Source: JAIQGF01 sp051006995
GTDB taxonomy: Bacteria; Acidobacteriota; Terriglobia; Terriglobales; Acidobacteriaceae
Assembly (NCBI GenBank): GCA_051006995.1
Contig: JBPCSQ010000018.1
Location: forward strand, 62,001-126,000
Length of the DNA: 64,000 bases
Reading direction: 5' to 3'
The notes under the pieces were generated by a model. That model was not told the origin of the DNA and searched no databases. It worked only from the letters and a program-made list of their open reading frames with translations. Positions 1 through 9,765 of this stretch are shown in pieces. The number at the start of each line of letters is the position of its first letter. Position 1 is the stretch's first letter. Both the position numbers and the translations under genes were made by a program.

Positions 1-734
1 CGGATGGCCTCCCACACCAAGTCGCAATCTACCTGCTGGATTGGGATTCAACGGTGCGCAACGAAACTGTCACCGTGCAGGATGTGGCCAGTGGAGCTCT
101 GCTCGACACTCGGACCGTGAGCGGCTTCTCCAACGGCGTGTACCTGGTGTGGAATATCACCGGCCATGTGAAGATCAGCCTCACCAACAACGCGGCGAGC
201 AACGCCGTGCTAAGCGGACTTTTCTTCGGCGGAGCACGATCCCAGGCGTCCATCTTTGTTAAGACCGACACCACCACTCAGGGCAACTGGAAAGGCGTTT
301 ACGGCCTGGACGGGTACAACGTAATCGCCGATACCATTTCGTACCCGAGCTACACGACCGTTAATCCGTCGGGCCAGTCGTCTTACACCTGGGCTTCCTC
401 TACGACGGACGTGCGCGCGCTGCAAAAAGCATCGGTCAATGACCGTATTGCCGCTTGCTGGTTTTCAGGCACCTCATTCGTCATCGATATCAATCTCACC
501 GACGGTCTGACCCACCCCCTGGAGCTGTACTTCCTCGACTGGGATCAAAACAATCGCATTGAGACGATCACCGTGAAAAATGCAGTAACCGGCGCGGTGC
601 TCGACACACGAACCATCAGCAGCTTCTCCAGTGGGATATACCTGCAGTGGAATGTCACCGGTCACGTAACCATCACGGTCACCAATAGCGCCAGTGGCGG
701 CAACGCCGTCGTCAGCGGCATCTTCTTCCATTGA
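1..734 (+). CDS. Secreted repeat-domain protein, 5' end outside the window
   Basis: The frame is open from the first bases, so the start lies upstream. Two copies of a domain of about 150 residues are visible. The first copy is partial and ends near FFGG. The second runs from a FVKTDTTTQG segment to the C-terminal FFH. Matching pieces are TDGLTHPLELYFLDWD in copy 2 against DGLPHQVAIYLLDWD in copy 1, and GAVLDTRTISSF against GALLDTRTVSGF. The composition (T, S, N, aromatic strands) suggests a beta-sandwich of an extracellular protein. I recognise the domain as one recurring in large secreted acidobacterial proteins, but I know no function for it. A weak AACACC/GGTGTT hairpin follows at 753-770. 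Confidence 0.7.
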   Translation, partial: DGLPHQVAIYLLDWDSTVRNETVTVQDVASGALLDTRTVSGFSNGVYLVWNITGHVKISLTNNAASNAVLSGLFFGGARSQASIFVKTDTTTQGNWKGVYGLDGYNVIADTISYPSYTTVNPSGQSSYTWASSTTDVRALQKASVNDRIAACWFSGTSFVIDINLTDGLTHPLELYFLDWDQNNRIETITVKNAVTGAVLDTRTISSFSSGIYLQWNVTGHVTITVTNSASGGNAVVSGIFFH

Positions 735-872
735 CGCTCGGCGCAGGTAGCCAACACCTTCTCAGGTGTTTCGTCCTCCACTCGCACGCTAAACGTTTTC
801 AGGTGTGACAATGCGGCGGCCCCTGTAGCACGTCCCGTCAGTAGTGACAGGTCGAAGAGAAAAAGAATGGAT

Positions 873-1604
873 TTAGACGACGGTGCGCCCGCTCACCGCG
901 TCCAGCAACTCGCGCGCCCACTGCGGGCTCTCCGGCCGCTCTTCGTGCTTGAAGAAGGTGTAGATCTCGCCAACTTCCTCCAGCCGTTTCCGCATCGTCG
1001 CCTGAATCTGCTTGCGTTCGGCCGCAGAGTAATCCGACTTGCGAAGACGGAGGTAGGCAAACTCTGCGGTGACCACCGCTGGCGTCTCGCGTTCGTCGCT
1101 CTCCGCAATGCACAGCGCCGCCTTGTGCCGTCGCAGCGCCTCAAACACTTCCTCGCTGAACCACGATGCGTCCCGGAATTCGAAGGACGCCCTCAACTTG
1201 CGCGGTAGCAGCTCAAGAAACGCATTCAGCGTGCGCAGATCGGCTTTGAAATTTGGCGGCAATTGGAATAGCACTGGCCCGAGCCGGCCGGCTTGCTCCA
1301 GAGGCTGAATCGAATTGATAAAGCTGCTCAGCACGTCCTCGACGTTCTGCAACTTTCGGTAATGTGTGATGGCTTGATGAGCTTTGAGCACGAAGCGGAA
1401 CTCCGGGGGCGTCTGGGCGACCCAGTTGGCAATGATTTTCTCATTCAGCATGCGCCGGAACGTGTAGTTCACTTCCACCGCATTCAATTGCGTGGCGTAG
1501 AACTTCAGGAATTCTTTGGAAGGCAGCTTGGCAGGATAGAAGCTTGGCTTCCACGCCGCGTATGCCCAGCCGGAGGTGCCCGCAAAGAAACTCATGCGGA
1601 TCAT
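873..1604 (-). CDS. DUF72 (YecE-like) family protein
   Basis: The N-terminus MIRMSFFAGTSGWAY, the early FYPAKLPSKEFLKFYA segment and the later VLFQLPPNFKAD segment are hallmarks of the DUF72 TIM-barrel family, whose biochemical role is unsettled. The length of about 243 residues is normal. The start at 1604 is chosen because GGAGG lies 4 nt upstream of that ATG; an in-frame start 19 codons earlier (1661) has no such site. It stands alone, convergent with the gene before it. Confidence 0.85.
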   Translation of the reverse strand: MIRMSFFAGTSGWAYAAWKPSFYPAKLPSKEFLKFYATQLNAVEVNYTFRRMLNEKIIANWVAQTPPEFRFVLKAHQAITHYRKLQNVEDVLSSFINSIQPLEQAGRLGPVLFQLPPNFKADLRTLNAFLELLPRKLRASFEFRDASWFSEEVFEALRRHKAALCIAESDERETPAVVTAEFAYLRLRKSDYSAAERKQIQATMRKRLEEVGEIYTFFKHEERPESPQWARELLDAVSGRTVV

Positions 1605-1805
1605 GATACCTCCCCGACCTGGCACGATCGCCGGAGGTCGGCGTTCCGCTATCTCGTCCACGCACCAACGGCATTACCAAGGGCCTTGTCTGACGGTCAC
1701 CGGACCCACTTTTCCAACAACATACAAATCTCTCGATTACCAAGGTCAGTTGTTGCGGTTACCTCCGCGCCCTATAACCGCAGGCGTTGAACGTGGAGGT
1801 ATGCC

Positions 1806-4800
1806 GTGTTCAGAAACTTTGCGGTGCGAGCGCTTCTGCTTCTGGTCACAGTATTGATTCGTCCTGCCGGCGCCCAAGTCACTGCTTGGGATGCTGCGCG
1901 CGATTTCAGCGGCGCCCAGAATCCCAATGCACAATGGAGTTACGGTTGGAAGGTTTCGCCCTCCGCGAGCCTGACCCCATTCACGACGTATGAGCAAACT
2001 CTGGCGGCATACCCAGGACGGGACGCATGGCAGGACCTCAGCCGCAGCAGCCTCCTCGGCGTGTACCACAATAGCGTCGGCGTAACCGGCGACATTCCCA
2101 CCAACATGCTTATGTTGCAGCCGGATCCGCTCGGTGAGCTGGCAACACTGGAATGGACCGCGCCCAGCAACATGTCGATCCATTTGCAAGGGATGTTTCA
2201 GACCCTCGACACCGCCGCTTCCCAGGTGACCATCGTGAGCAGTGTCAGTGGTACGCGCTTCACCGCCACGGTGAACAGCGGCGCCACCACCTCCTCCTTC
2301 GGTCTGTTTCTTAATGTTGCAGCCGGCGAGAAGATTGATTTTGTTGCCTCAGGCGGAGCTGCCGGCATCAATGCCGCTGTGAGCAAATTGAGCATCGTCG
2401 GGAATGGATCCATCCAGGACCTCTCCGCAACCGACACCCGATTACGACTCAACAGTAACGCCCAAGGTCAGGTCGGCGGAGCTTGGACGTTCGCTAAACA
2501 GCGTTTCTTGGACGGTTTTGATACGTCATTCCTGTTCCAGATTTCCCAACTCAACGGCCCGGGAGCGGACGGTTTTGCTTTTGTCATCCAGAATTCGGCC
2601 ACTTCTGCGCTTGGCGGCAATGGCGGTTTCTTAGGTTACGATTCGATTCCCGCAAGCCTTGCCGTTGAGTTCGACACTTTCCAAAACACCCAGCCAGGCT
2701 GGAATGATCCCAACGGCAATCACATCAGTGTTCACACGCTGGGAATCAATCCGAATTCCGCCATGGAGACTGCGTCAATCGGGTCGACCACGTCGATTCC
2801 AAACCTGAAGGACGGCCAGTGGCACGTCGTCCACGTCAATTACGCCGTCCAGCCGCAGCCGAAACTCTCCATTTACATCGACAATCTCACCACGCCGGTG
2901 CTGCAAATCGCTGTCGACATCGTTTCCAAGCTGCAGTTGCCAGACGGCACGGCATGGGTGGGATTTACCGGAGCGACCGGTGGATTTACTGAAGTGCACG
3001 ATATCCAGAACTGGCACTTCGTCAGCTCCGATCTGCACCCGCCGCTGTTGAGCCTGCCATCGAACATGGCGTTGGAAGGAAATACCGTCGGCGGTGCGGC
3101 AGTAACGTTTACAGCCTCGGCTCTCGATGCGGTTGACGGACCGCGGCCGGTTTCATGCACGCCAGGAAGTGGCACCGTCTTCCCGGTGGGCAACACCACC
3201 GTAACCTGCTCCTCGACGGATCTCAGTCGCAATTCTGCCAGTGGAACTTTCATTGTCACGGTCACTGACACAGTGCCACCAAGCATCACGGTGCCCCTGG
3301 CGGTGGACGCTGCCGCTGTCAACGCCAGCGGTGCGACGGTCAGTTATATCGCGACTGCTGCCGACATTGTGGACGGTCCGCTGGTTCCAACGTGTTCGCC
3401 TGCTTCCGGCAGCATCTTCCCACTGGGAAAGACCCTGGTCACGTGCAGCGCGACCGATCATGCCGGCAACAGCGCCTCCGGGCAATTTTCAGTGAACGTC
3501 ACTGATCAGACGCCACCCGCGATAGCAGGCCTGGCTGATCTTCAGGTGGAAGCCACTGCTACCTTAACCGCTGTCTCGTGGCCGCTGCCTGCAGCAACCG
3601 ACAACGTGGATGGGAATGTGGTGGTCATGTGCACGCCAGCCTCGGGCACGCAGTTCCCGCTCGGCAGCACTACGGTTCATTGCAGCGCAACCGATGCTGC
3701 GGGTAATCAAGCTTCTGGAACATTTTCAATAACAATTCGGGACACAACTCCGCCGACAATATCCGGCGTTCCGGCGAACATGACGCTCGAAGCCACCGGA
3801 CCGTCCGGCGCCGCAGCCACATGGCCGATGCCTACAGCAGTGGATCTGGTGGACGGCGCCGTGCCCGTGACCTGCTTGCCCGCATCCGGGTCAATGTTCC
3901 CGTTGGGTTCGACCACTGTTGCCTGTTCCGCTGTCGATAGCCATGGCCACAAGACCACAAAAAGCTTCAGCGTCAAGGTCCAGGACACGACTGCTCCAGT
4001 AATTTCCTGCGGCAAGCCGGATGGCCTGTGGCATGCCTCCGATGTGAGCATTACTTGCACGGCACGGGACAGCGGCTCGGACCTGGCCAGCGCTGCGGAT
4101 GCGCAGTTTGTATTGACTACGGCCGTGGCAGCCGGCATTGAGACCCCGAACGCAGCCACCAACACTCATATCGTGTGCGATCTGGCGGGCAACTGCGTCA
4201 CGGCCGGCCCGATCACCGGCAATGCTGTCGATAAACGGAGTCCGACGATCACAATTACCGCACCGTCAAACGGGGTCTATGCCCTGCACCAGCCGGTCAC
4301 GGCGAGCTATTCCTGCAGCGACGGCGGTTCCGGAATCGGCTCTTGTAATGGCTCCGTTGCTAGCGGCGCGCCGATAGACACCGGATCGGTCGGCGCCAAG
4401 CAATTGACCGTCAATGCCAGCGACAGCGTCGGAAATCTCGCCACTGCTTCGATCAATTACAACGTTGGCTACAACCTGTGCCTCCTCGACGGCCACGAGC
4501 CGAAACAATCAGGGAGCACGATTCCGATTCGATTCGCACTGTGTGACTATCTTGGCAAGAACGTTTCCTCGCCTTCGCTTCCGGTCTTCGCAACCGCGGT
4601 GGTTGGACCAACCGGTGCCGTCATGCCGGCACGTGCCGCTGGAGACTCTAACCCCGGCTTGATGTTCCGTTTCACGGGGGACCGCGGCACCGGCGCATAT
4701 ATGTTCAACTTGAAAACCGAAGGGCTAACTCCGGGAACGTACCAGCTCCTTGTGCGCGTGGGCGGCGACTCATCGCCGCATCAGGTGCTAGTTCAGATTC

Positions 4801-4820
4801 GTGAGAAAGGGAGAGACTGA
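1806..4820 (+). CDS. Secreted lectin-like protein with HYR repeats
   Basis: The product is 1004 residues long. It begins with a signal peptide (FAVRALLLLVTVLI, cleavage near AGAQ). Residues about 200-400 resemble an L-type (legume) lectin fold: FAFVIQNS, LAVEFDTFQN, DGQWHVVHVNY. Four HYR/Ig-like repeats follow (about 410-740), each with a VDG.V..C.P.SGS.FPLG.T.V.CSA.D core. Further Ig-like segments fill the C-terminus. The start is GTG at 1806 with GGAGGT 5 nt upstream; the ATG at 1801 is out of frame. HYR modules are adhesion domains in known proteins, so a surface or carbohydrate-binding role is inferred. No enzymatic motif is visible. Confidence 0.8.
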   Translation: MFRNFAVRALLLLVTVLIRPAGAQVTAWDAARDFSGAQNPNAQWSYGWKVSPSASLTPFTTYEQTLAAYPGRDAWQDLSRSSLLGVYHNSVGVTGDIPTNMLMLQPDPLGELATLEWTAPSNMSIHLQGMFQTLDTAASQVTIVSSVSGTRFTATVNSGATTSSFGLFLNVAAGEKIDFVASGGAAGINAAVSKLSIVGNGSIQDLSATDTRLRLNSNAQGQVGGAWTFAKQRFLDGFDTSFLFQISQLNGPGADGFAFVIQNSATSALGGNGGFLGYDSIPASLAVEFDTFQNTQPGWNDPNGNHISVHTLGINPNSAMETASIGSTTSIPNLKDGQWHVVHVNYAVQPQPKLSIYIDNLTTPVLQIAVDIVSKLQLPDGTAWVGFTGATGGFTEVHDIQNWHFVSSDLHPPLLSLPSNMALEGNTVGGAAVTFTASALDAVDGPRPVSCTPGSGTVFPVGNTTVTCSSTDLSRNSASGTFIVTVTDTVPPSITVPLAVDAAAVNASGATVSYIATAADIVDGPLVPTCSPASGSIFPLGKTLVTCSATDHAGNSASGQFSVNVTDQTPPAIAGLADLQVEATATLTAVSWPLPAATDNVDGNVVVMCTPASGTQFPLGSTTVHCSATDAAGNQASGTFSITIRDTTPPTISGVPANMTLEATGPSGAAATWPMPTAVDLVDGAVPVTCLPASGSMFPLGSTTVACSAVDSHGHKTTKSFSVKVQDTTAPVISCGKPDGLWHASDVSITCTARDSGSDLASAADAQFVLTTAVAAGIETPNAATNTHIVCDLAGNCVTAGPITGNAVDKRSPTITITAPSNGVYALHQPVTASYSCSDGGSGIGSCNGSVASGAPIDTGSVGAKQLTVNASDSVGNLATASINYNVGYNLCLLDGHEPKQSGSTIPIRFALCDYLGKNVSSPSLPVFATAVVGPTGAVMPARAAGDSNPGLMFRFTGDRGTGAYMFNLKTEGLTPGTYQLLVRVGGDSSPHQVLVQIREKGRD

Positions 4821-4903
4821 TCGCTATAGCTCGCGGCGGCGACTTGTTGATTTCTGGCTTCTGACAGGATTGGGTTGAGGAGCCCTGACGCAGAGAGATC
4901 GGT

Positions 4904-5617
4904 CTACAGCCCGAGGTACGCGCTCCGCACCTCGTCCATGTTCTCCACCTCCTGCGAGGGGCCTTCGATGCGGATCCTCCCCTCGGCCATCACGTAGGTG
5001 TAGTCGCTCAGGGCGAGCGCCAGGTGAACGTTCTGCTCCACCAACACGATGGTCATGCCATCTTCCCTCAGCTTCTTCAGGGTGAGGAAGAGTTGCTGCG
5101 CCAGCAGCGGCGACAACCCGAGCGAGAGTTCGTCAATCATCAGCACCTGCGGGTCCTGCATCAGCCCACGGCCCACCGCCAGCATCTGCTGCTCGCCGCC
5201 TGACAGCGTTCCCGCACGCTGCTTGCGCCGCTCTTCCAGGCGGGGAAAAAGGTGGAACACGTAGTCCAGATTTTTCGCCATCTTGGCGCGCGATCGCGGC
5301 GCGTAGCCGCCCATCTGAAGATTTTCCTCGACGGTCATGTCGCCGAACAATTGCCGGCCCTCTGGCACCAGGATCAAGCCGCGCTGTGCCTTGGCGTGCA
5401 TGGACAGCTTGGTCACGTCCTGCCCATTGAGCGACACGTGCCCTTTCCACGGCTTCAGCCAGCCCATGACGGTGCGAAGCGTCGTGGATTTTCCCGCTCC
5501 GTTGGCGCCAATGATGGTGGTGAGCTTCCCGGTTTCCACCTTCAGCGAGACGCCCCACAGCACCTGCACTTCGCCGTAGCCGGATTCGACGTTCTCGACT
5601 TGGAGGGCGACAGCCAT
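4904..5617 (-). CDS. livF: Branched-chain amino-acid ABC transporter ATP-binding protein LivF
   Basis: The 237-residue protein is one of the two ATPases energising Liv-type uptake at the cytoplasmic face. Walker A is GANGAGKST, the signature is LSGGEQQMLAVGR, and Walker B is VLMIDELSLGLSP. The Q-loop region EGRQLFGDMTVEENL is typical of LivF rather than LivG. The start at 5617 gives the usual family N-terminus and a TGATG junction (1-nt overlap) with livG, which indicates translational coupling. The frame stays open far upstream of this ATG, but that stretch only shadows livG. This is the last gene of the operon. Substrate specificity cannot be read from the ATPase. Confidence 0.93.
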   Translation of the reverse strand: MAVALQVENVESGYGEVQVLWGVSLKVETGKLTTIIGANGAGKSTTLRTVMGWLKPWKGHVSLNGQDVTKLSMHAKAQRGLILVPEGRQLFGDMTVEENLQMGGYAPRSRAKMAKNLDYVFHLFPRLEERRKQRAGTLSGGEQQMLAVGRGLMQDPQVLMIDELSLGLSPLLAQQLFLTLKKLREDGMTIVLVEQNVHLALALSDYTYVMAEGRIRIEGPSQEVENMDEVRSAYLGL

Positions 5618-6366
5618 CAGTGGCCTTCCCGCAGCTTGTCGGCGATATCGGCACTGCCCAGGTACGCCTCGATGACACCTGGATTTAGCACGACTTCTTC
5701 CGGCTTCCCTTCCGCGATCTTCTGTCCGAAATTCAGTACCATGATGCGGTCCGATACTGTCATCACCGCGTGCATCAGGTGCTCGATCATCAGGATGGAC
5801 ACGCCCTGCTGCCGGATTTGGCGGATCAACTCCACCATGCGCGCCACTTCCGTCGGATTCAGTCCCGCCAGCACCTCGTCCAGCAGCAGCAGCTTGGGCT
5901 TGGCGGCCAGCGCACGCGCCACTTCCAGGCGTTTCTTGCCGGCGATGGTCAGGTGCTTGGCCTGGATTTTGACGCGGTCTGCCATGCCTACCTCTTCCAG
6001 AACCTGCATGGCCGCGGTGCGCGCCGCTTTCAGCGACAGGTATTCGCGGCCGAAGCACGCCCCAACAATCGCATTGTCCAAGACCGTCATTTCGTTGAGC
6101 GGCTTCACGATCTGGTGCGTGCGAGCCATGCCGCGATGCACCATCTGGTTGGGCGGCTTATTGGTCACGTCCTGGCCATCGAACGAAATGCTCCCACCAT
6201 CGCACGGGTAAACTCCATTGATCACATTGAACAGCGTCGTCTTGCCGGCACCGTTCGGGCCGATGAGCCCGAGGATTTCCCCCTGCCCGACGGTGAAGCT
6301 GACGTCGGACACCGCCAGCAAGCCTCCGAATCTCTTGGTGACGCCGCGTCCTTCGATGAGAGGCAT
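5617..6366 (-). CDS. livG: Branched-chain amino-acid ABC transporter ATP-binding protein LivG
   Basis: The 249-residue ATPase has Walker A GPNGAGKTT, Walker B LLLLDEVLAGL and the family-specific TRTHQ-like segment ARTHQIVKPL. The usual LSGGQ is degenerate here (LTIAGKKRLEVARAL), which is common in LivG. It starts at 6366 within a TAATG junction with livM and ends in a TGATG junction with livF, so all three are co-translated. It partners LivF in the Liv transporter. Confidence 0.93.
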   Translation of the reverse strand: MPLIEGRGVTKRFGGLLAVSDVSFTVGQGEILGLIGPNGAGKTTLFNVINGVYPCDGGSISFDGQDVTNKPPNQMVHRGMARTHQIVKPLNEMTVLDNAIVGACFGREYLSLKAARTAAMQVLEEVGMADRVKIQAKHLTIAGKKRLEVARALAAKPKLLLLDEVLAGLNPTEVARMVELIRQIRQQGVSILMIEHLMHAVMTVSDRIMVLNFGQKIAEGKPEEVVLNPGVIEAYLGSADIADKLREGH

Positions 6367-7331
6367 TACTCCAGCACCTCCCGCGAACGCGGCACCAGGC
6401 GGTACACCCAGCCGATCAGCCCGCCCGGGGCGAACAGAATCACCAGCAGCAGCAATCCTCCAGCGATGACCAGGTGGAAGTTCGACAATCTCGGGGATGT
6501 CAGCAACGACGACCGCAGTTGCTCGTACAGTCCCGCGCCCAAGGCGGCTCCCACCACCGTACCCTGCCCGCCCAGCATCAGCATGACAATCGCCTCGATG
6601 GAGGCGACCAGCTCGAACGCCGTCAGCGGATCGATCATTCCGTTCTTGAAGAACATCAGCGCACCCGCCACCGCCGGCAGAAACGCCGACACGCTGTACA
6701 CGATGGACTTGTACACCGTGGTGTTGACGCCCAGCACGATGGCCGCGTCTTCGTCTTCCCGCACCGCAAACAGCCCCAAACCGAACTTCGAAATCTTGAT
6801 GCCCAGGCTGAGGATCAGCGACAACGCCATGATCCCGACCACCAGGTAATAGGTCACCCACAGCGCGCGCATGGCGCCGCCCAGCGGTTCGTAGGACTGG
6901 AACGAGACGTACATGCCGGTCGAGCGTCCCCAGGCGTCAAAGTTGGAGACGAAGGCCTGCACCGCCTGCAAGATGCCGATCGTGGCCAGGGCGAAATAGG
7001 CTCCCCGCAATCGCAGGATTGCCAGCCCGAACAGGAAGGCGCATACCATCACCACCACGCCCGCCACCAGCGCCGCGAGCATCAGGTTCCAGCCCTTGAC
7101 GGCCGTCAGGTACAGCCCGATGTATCCGCCCAAACCGTAAAACACGATGTTGCCGAAGTTGACGTACCCGGTGTACCCGATCATCAGGTTCAAGTTGCTG
7201 GCCAGAATGATCGCCACCGCCACCAGCAGCAGGTCTTCGCGTAGCGGGACGTTGTTCGCGCGCAGCGGGAGGTAGATGAACAGCCCGGCGGTGATCAGGA
7301 TCAGGTACAGCAGTGGGCGGCGGACGATCAC
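6366..7331 (-). CDS. livM: Branched-chain amino-acid ABC transporter permease LivM
   Basis: The 321-residue inner-membrane permease has about nine hydrophobic segments. It carries the LivM hallmarks NLMIGYTGYVNFGN (residues about 48-61), LRGAYFALATIG and MLMLGGQGTVVGAALGA. The start is GTG at 7331, overlapping the livH stop by 4 nt (GTGA). It forms the channel with LivH. Confidence 0.93.
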   Translation of the reverse strand: MIVRRPLLYLILITAGLFIYLPLRANNVPLREDLLLVAVAIILASNLNLMIGYTGYVNFGNIVFYGLGGYIGLYLTAVKGWNLMLAALVAGVVVMVCAFLFGLAILRLRGAYFALATIGILQAVQAFVSNFDAWGRSTGMYVSFQSYEPLGGAMRALWVTYYLVVGIMALSLILSLGIKISKFGLGLFAVREDEDAAIVLGVNTTVYKSIVYSVSAFLPAVAGALMFFKNGMIDPLTAFELVASIEAIVMLMLGGQGTVVGAALGAGLYEQLRSSLLTSPRLSNFHLVIAGGLLLLVILFAPGGLIGWVYRLVPRSREVLE

Positions 7332-8188
7332 GCGTTTCTCCTCTGGAAGATGCCCCCCGGGAAGAAGATCAGGACCGCCACAAACAGCGCAAATTCAATC
7401 AGCGGCACCCAGCTCACCGCGATGAAGGGCGTCACCAGCCCCTCCAGCAACCCCAGCAGCACGCCCGCTACCAGAGCGCCGAATGGTTTGCCCAGCCCCG
7501 CCAGGACCGTGACCACGAAGCTCTTCAATTCGTAGACGCCGCCGGAGAGGATGGTGAAGGGAAACAAGGTCGAGACCAGCGCGCCCGAGGTGGCCGCCAG
7601 CGCTATCCCGATGCCGAACGCCATCGCCAGGATCTTGGTGGAGGAAATTCCCATCAGCTCGGCGGCGTCGCGGTTCTGCGCGACCGCTCGGATCGCCTTG
7701 CCCGGACGCGTCCGAAACAGAAACATCTCCAGCCCGAGCGCAACCACCACCGCCGAAATCGCCGCTGCAATGTGGTTTCCGGTAAATGTGTAGCGCCCGA
7801 TGGTGATCCCCGGCAGGCTGAAGTTCACGTTGTACGGGCTGGTGCTCCAGATCGCGGTGCCGATCCCGATCACCATCATGTTGACGGCGAAGGTGGACAG
7901 CAGGCTCATCAGCGGCGGACGGCCCACCACCCAGTGCACCGAGATGGCGTAGATGATGACCCCCAGCAACAGGCCGCCGACGATGACCGGCAGCAACAGC
8001 AAATAGGCATTCGTCGAGATGACCGCAAACAGCATGTACATGCCGAACATGCCGAGCGCGATCATGGAACCATGCGTGAGGTTGATCACATCCATCACGC
8101 CCCAGATCAGGCTCAGCCCCATGGCCGCCAGGCCGTAGACCGACCCGACCAGCACCCCGTCAATCATCGAGGCCAAAACTCCGGACAT
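7328..8188 (-). CDS. livH: Branched-chain amino-acid ABC transporter permease LivH
   Basis: The 286-residue permease has the family motifs GLAAMGLSLIWGVMDVINLTHG (N-terminal part) and TVLAGLGKPFGALVAGVLLGLLE (C-terminal part). The ATG at 8188 is preferred because AAGGGG lies just upstream; a GTG two codons earlier (8194) is possible. It follows the binding-protein gene after 70 nt and overlaps livM. Confidence 0.93.
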   Translation of the reverse strand: MSGVLASMIDGVLVGSVYGLAAMGLSLIWGVMDVINLTHGSMIALGMFGMYMLFAVISTNAYLLLLPVIVGGLLLGVIIYAISVHWVVGRPPLMSLLSTFAVNMMVIGIGTAIWSTSPYNVNFSLPGITIGRYTFTGNHIAAAISAVVVALGLEMFLFRTRPGKAIRAVAQNRDAAELMGISSTKILAMAFGIGIALAATSGALVSTLFPFTILSGGVYELKSFVVTVLAGLGKPFGALVAGVLLGLLEGLVTPFIAVSWVPLIEFALFVAVLIFFPGGIFQRRNA

Positions 8189-8258
8189 GATCACCCCTTG
8201 GATATAGGAACTGGCCAGCAGCAGGCGTTTGCCTCACGTTTGCCGCCGGCCAGGTGAC

Positions 8259-9461
8259 TTAGTGGATGGGGTAAAGAATGTTCGCGCTCTTGTTGGCGAG
8301 CGGCCAGATCACTTCCTTGCTCAGCTTGCCGCCCTTCTTCTGCCACTGCGCGATCACCATGGTGTGTCCCACCTGCAGGCCGTGCTCATTGGGCGCGGTG
8401 GCGAACTTCGTCCGGCCGTAGAATGTGGTCACGTCCATGCTGTTCAGCACGGCCGCCACTTTGGCGGAATCGGTCGTCCCCGCCTGCTCGATGGCATGCT
8501 GCAGGATCAAGCCCGCCGCGTAACCACCAGCCGACTCGTAGCTGGGCTCGCCGTATTTGGCCGTGTACGCCTTGTTGAAGTCGGCGACCGAAGGCCCGAA
8601 TTGCGCCTTCACCGACAGTTGCGGCTCCCACTGCGAGGGAACACTGATGCCGACCGCGGAGTCACCCAGTTCCGACCACTTCGGGCTGTCGGGCGCCACC
8701 AAAATTGTCACCATGTTCATCTTGGCCTTGCGCGCAAACAATTGCCGCGCCAGCGTGGAACCGTCAGCGTAGTGTCCGCCGCCCAACAACACGTTGGCCC
8801 CGGACGAAGTCACCTTGTCCAGGATGGCGCTGAAATCGGTGGTGCCGGGCGCATACGCCTCGCTGAACGCCACCTTGAAGCCCTGCTTCTGGGCGTAGTC
8901 CTTCGCCGGATTGACTACGGCCACCGAGAAGGCGGCGTCTTCGTACACGAATGCGATCGTCGCCTTCGGATCTCTTGCCTTGAGCGCGTCAATCGCCGTG
9001 TTCAGGTACTGCGTCGCCGGCGCGAACATCTGGAACAAGTTCTTGTTGCCCTGCCGGTAGGTCTTTTCATCGGCCGCGCCCGTCGTCAACATCACCTTGC
9101 CGTACTGCTCCGACACGATGGAGGACGTCGTTGTCAGCGGCGAAGAATACGGGCTGAACAGGAAGTCGGCCTTGTCTTCCAGGATGAGACGCGCATAAAG
9201 CTGCTGCACCCGCTTGGCCTGAGATTCGTCATCGTAGAAGGCGAACTTCACCTGGTAGCTCTTCCCTCCCGCCTTGATGCCACCGGCCTTATTGACCGTG
9301 TCCCGCCACAACTCAAACCCGTTGTACTGCTCCAGCGAGTCCACGTTGAGAGCCCCGGTTTTCGATACTGTGAAACCGATGGTGATGGTCTGCGCATTGC
9401 TGCCGACCACAAGGAAGACGCAGAAAAACAAGACGATAAGAACGATTCCAAGTCGCTTCAC
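8259..9461 (-). CDS. livK: Periplasmic substrate-binding protein of the Liv transporter
   Basis: The 400-residue protein begins with a signal peptide (GIVLIVLFFCVFLVVGSNAQ). It continues with the type-I periplasmic binding fold of the Leu/Ile/Val-binding family: ITIGFTVSKTGAL, DDESQAKRVQQLYARLI, FSPYSSPLTTTSSIV and a final TKFATAPNEHG. It captures the substrate and delivers it to LivHM. GTG start at 9461 with GGAGGT 7 nt upstream. First gene of the operon. Related binding proteins take amides, urea or aromatic acids, so the exact ligand is open. Confidence 0.9.
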   Translation of the reverse strand: MKRLGIVLIVLFFCVFLVVGSNAQTITIGFTVSKTGALNVDSLEQYNGFELWRDTVNKAGGIKAGGKSYQVKFAFYDDESQAKRVQQLYARLILEDKADFLFSPYSSPLTTTSSIVSEQYGKVMLTTGAADEKTYRQGNKNLFQMFAPATQYLNTAIDALKARDPKATIAFVYEDAAFSVAVVNPAKDYAQKQGFKVAFSEAYAPGTTDFSAILDKVTSSGANVLLGGGHYADGSTLARQLFARKAKMNMVTILVAPDSPKWSELGDSAVGISVPSQWEPQLSVKAQFGPSVADFNKAYTAKYGEPSYESAGGYAAGLILQHAIEQAGTTDSAKVAAVLNSMDVTTFYGRTKFATAPNEHGLQVGHTMVIAQWQKKGGKLSKEVIWPLANKSANILYPIH

Positions 9462-9522
9462 TCAGCACCTCCTGCGGCGCACAAGAGTCCCTTTGCGCTC
9501 AGCCCCTTGGGACGAGCCAGAA

Positions 9523-9551
9523 ATCGTAGTGGTAGCAAGGACAAACGTCAA
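9523..9551 (-). promoter_or_regulatory. Sigma70-type promoter of the liv operon
   Basis: On the minus strand TTGACG (9551-9546) is separated by 17 nt from TACGAT (9528-9523), about 60 nt upstream of the livK GTG. Nothing else was recognised in the 304-nt gap 9462-9765. Confidence 0.6.
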
Positions 9552-9765
9552 TAAGCATGCGTCACGCCCACCTGTGACCGGCGGCACACCCGGCGCTGCG
9601 TTCCACCTCGCATGGAGCGCGCCCCCTCCTGGCGCGCCGTGTCACATGCTTCGCGTCATGCAGGAGTTGTTGGAATAGTGGCAAACCGGTTTGGAGACGG
9701 AGCCTAAAGAGAGACCCGGCCTGAGCCGCAAGGCGAGGCCGTCAGCCCGAGCGGATTTCCGGCAA

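Noticed and set aside
4904..6861. Long N-terminal extensions of LivF (to 6058) and LivG (to 6861).
   Set aside because: The extra residues only shadow the upstream gene in another frame; the TGATG and TAATG junctions give standard family starts.
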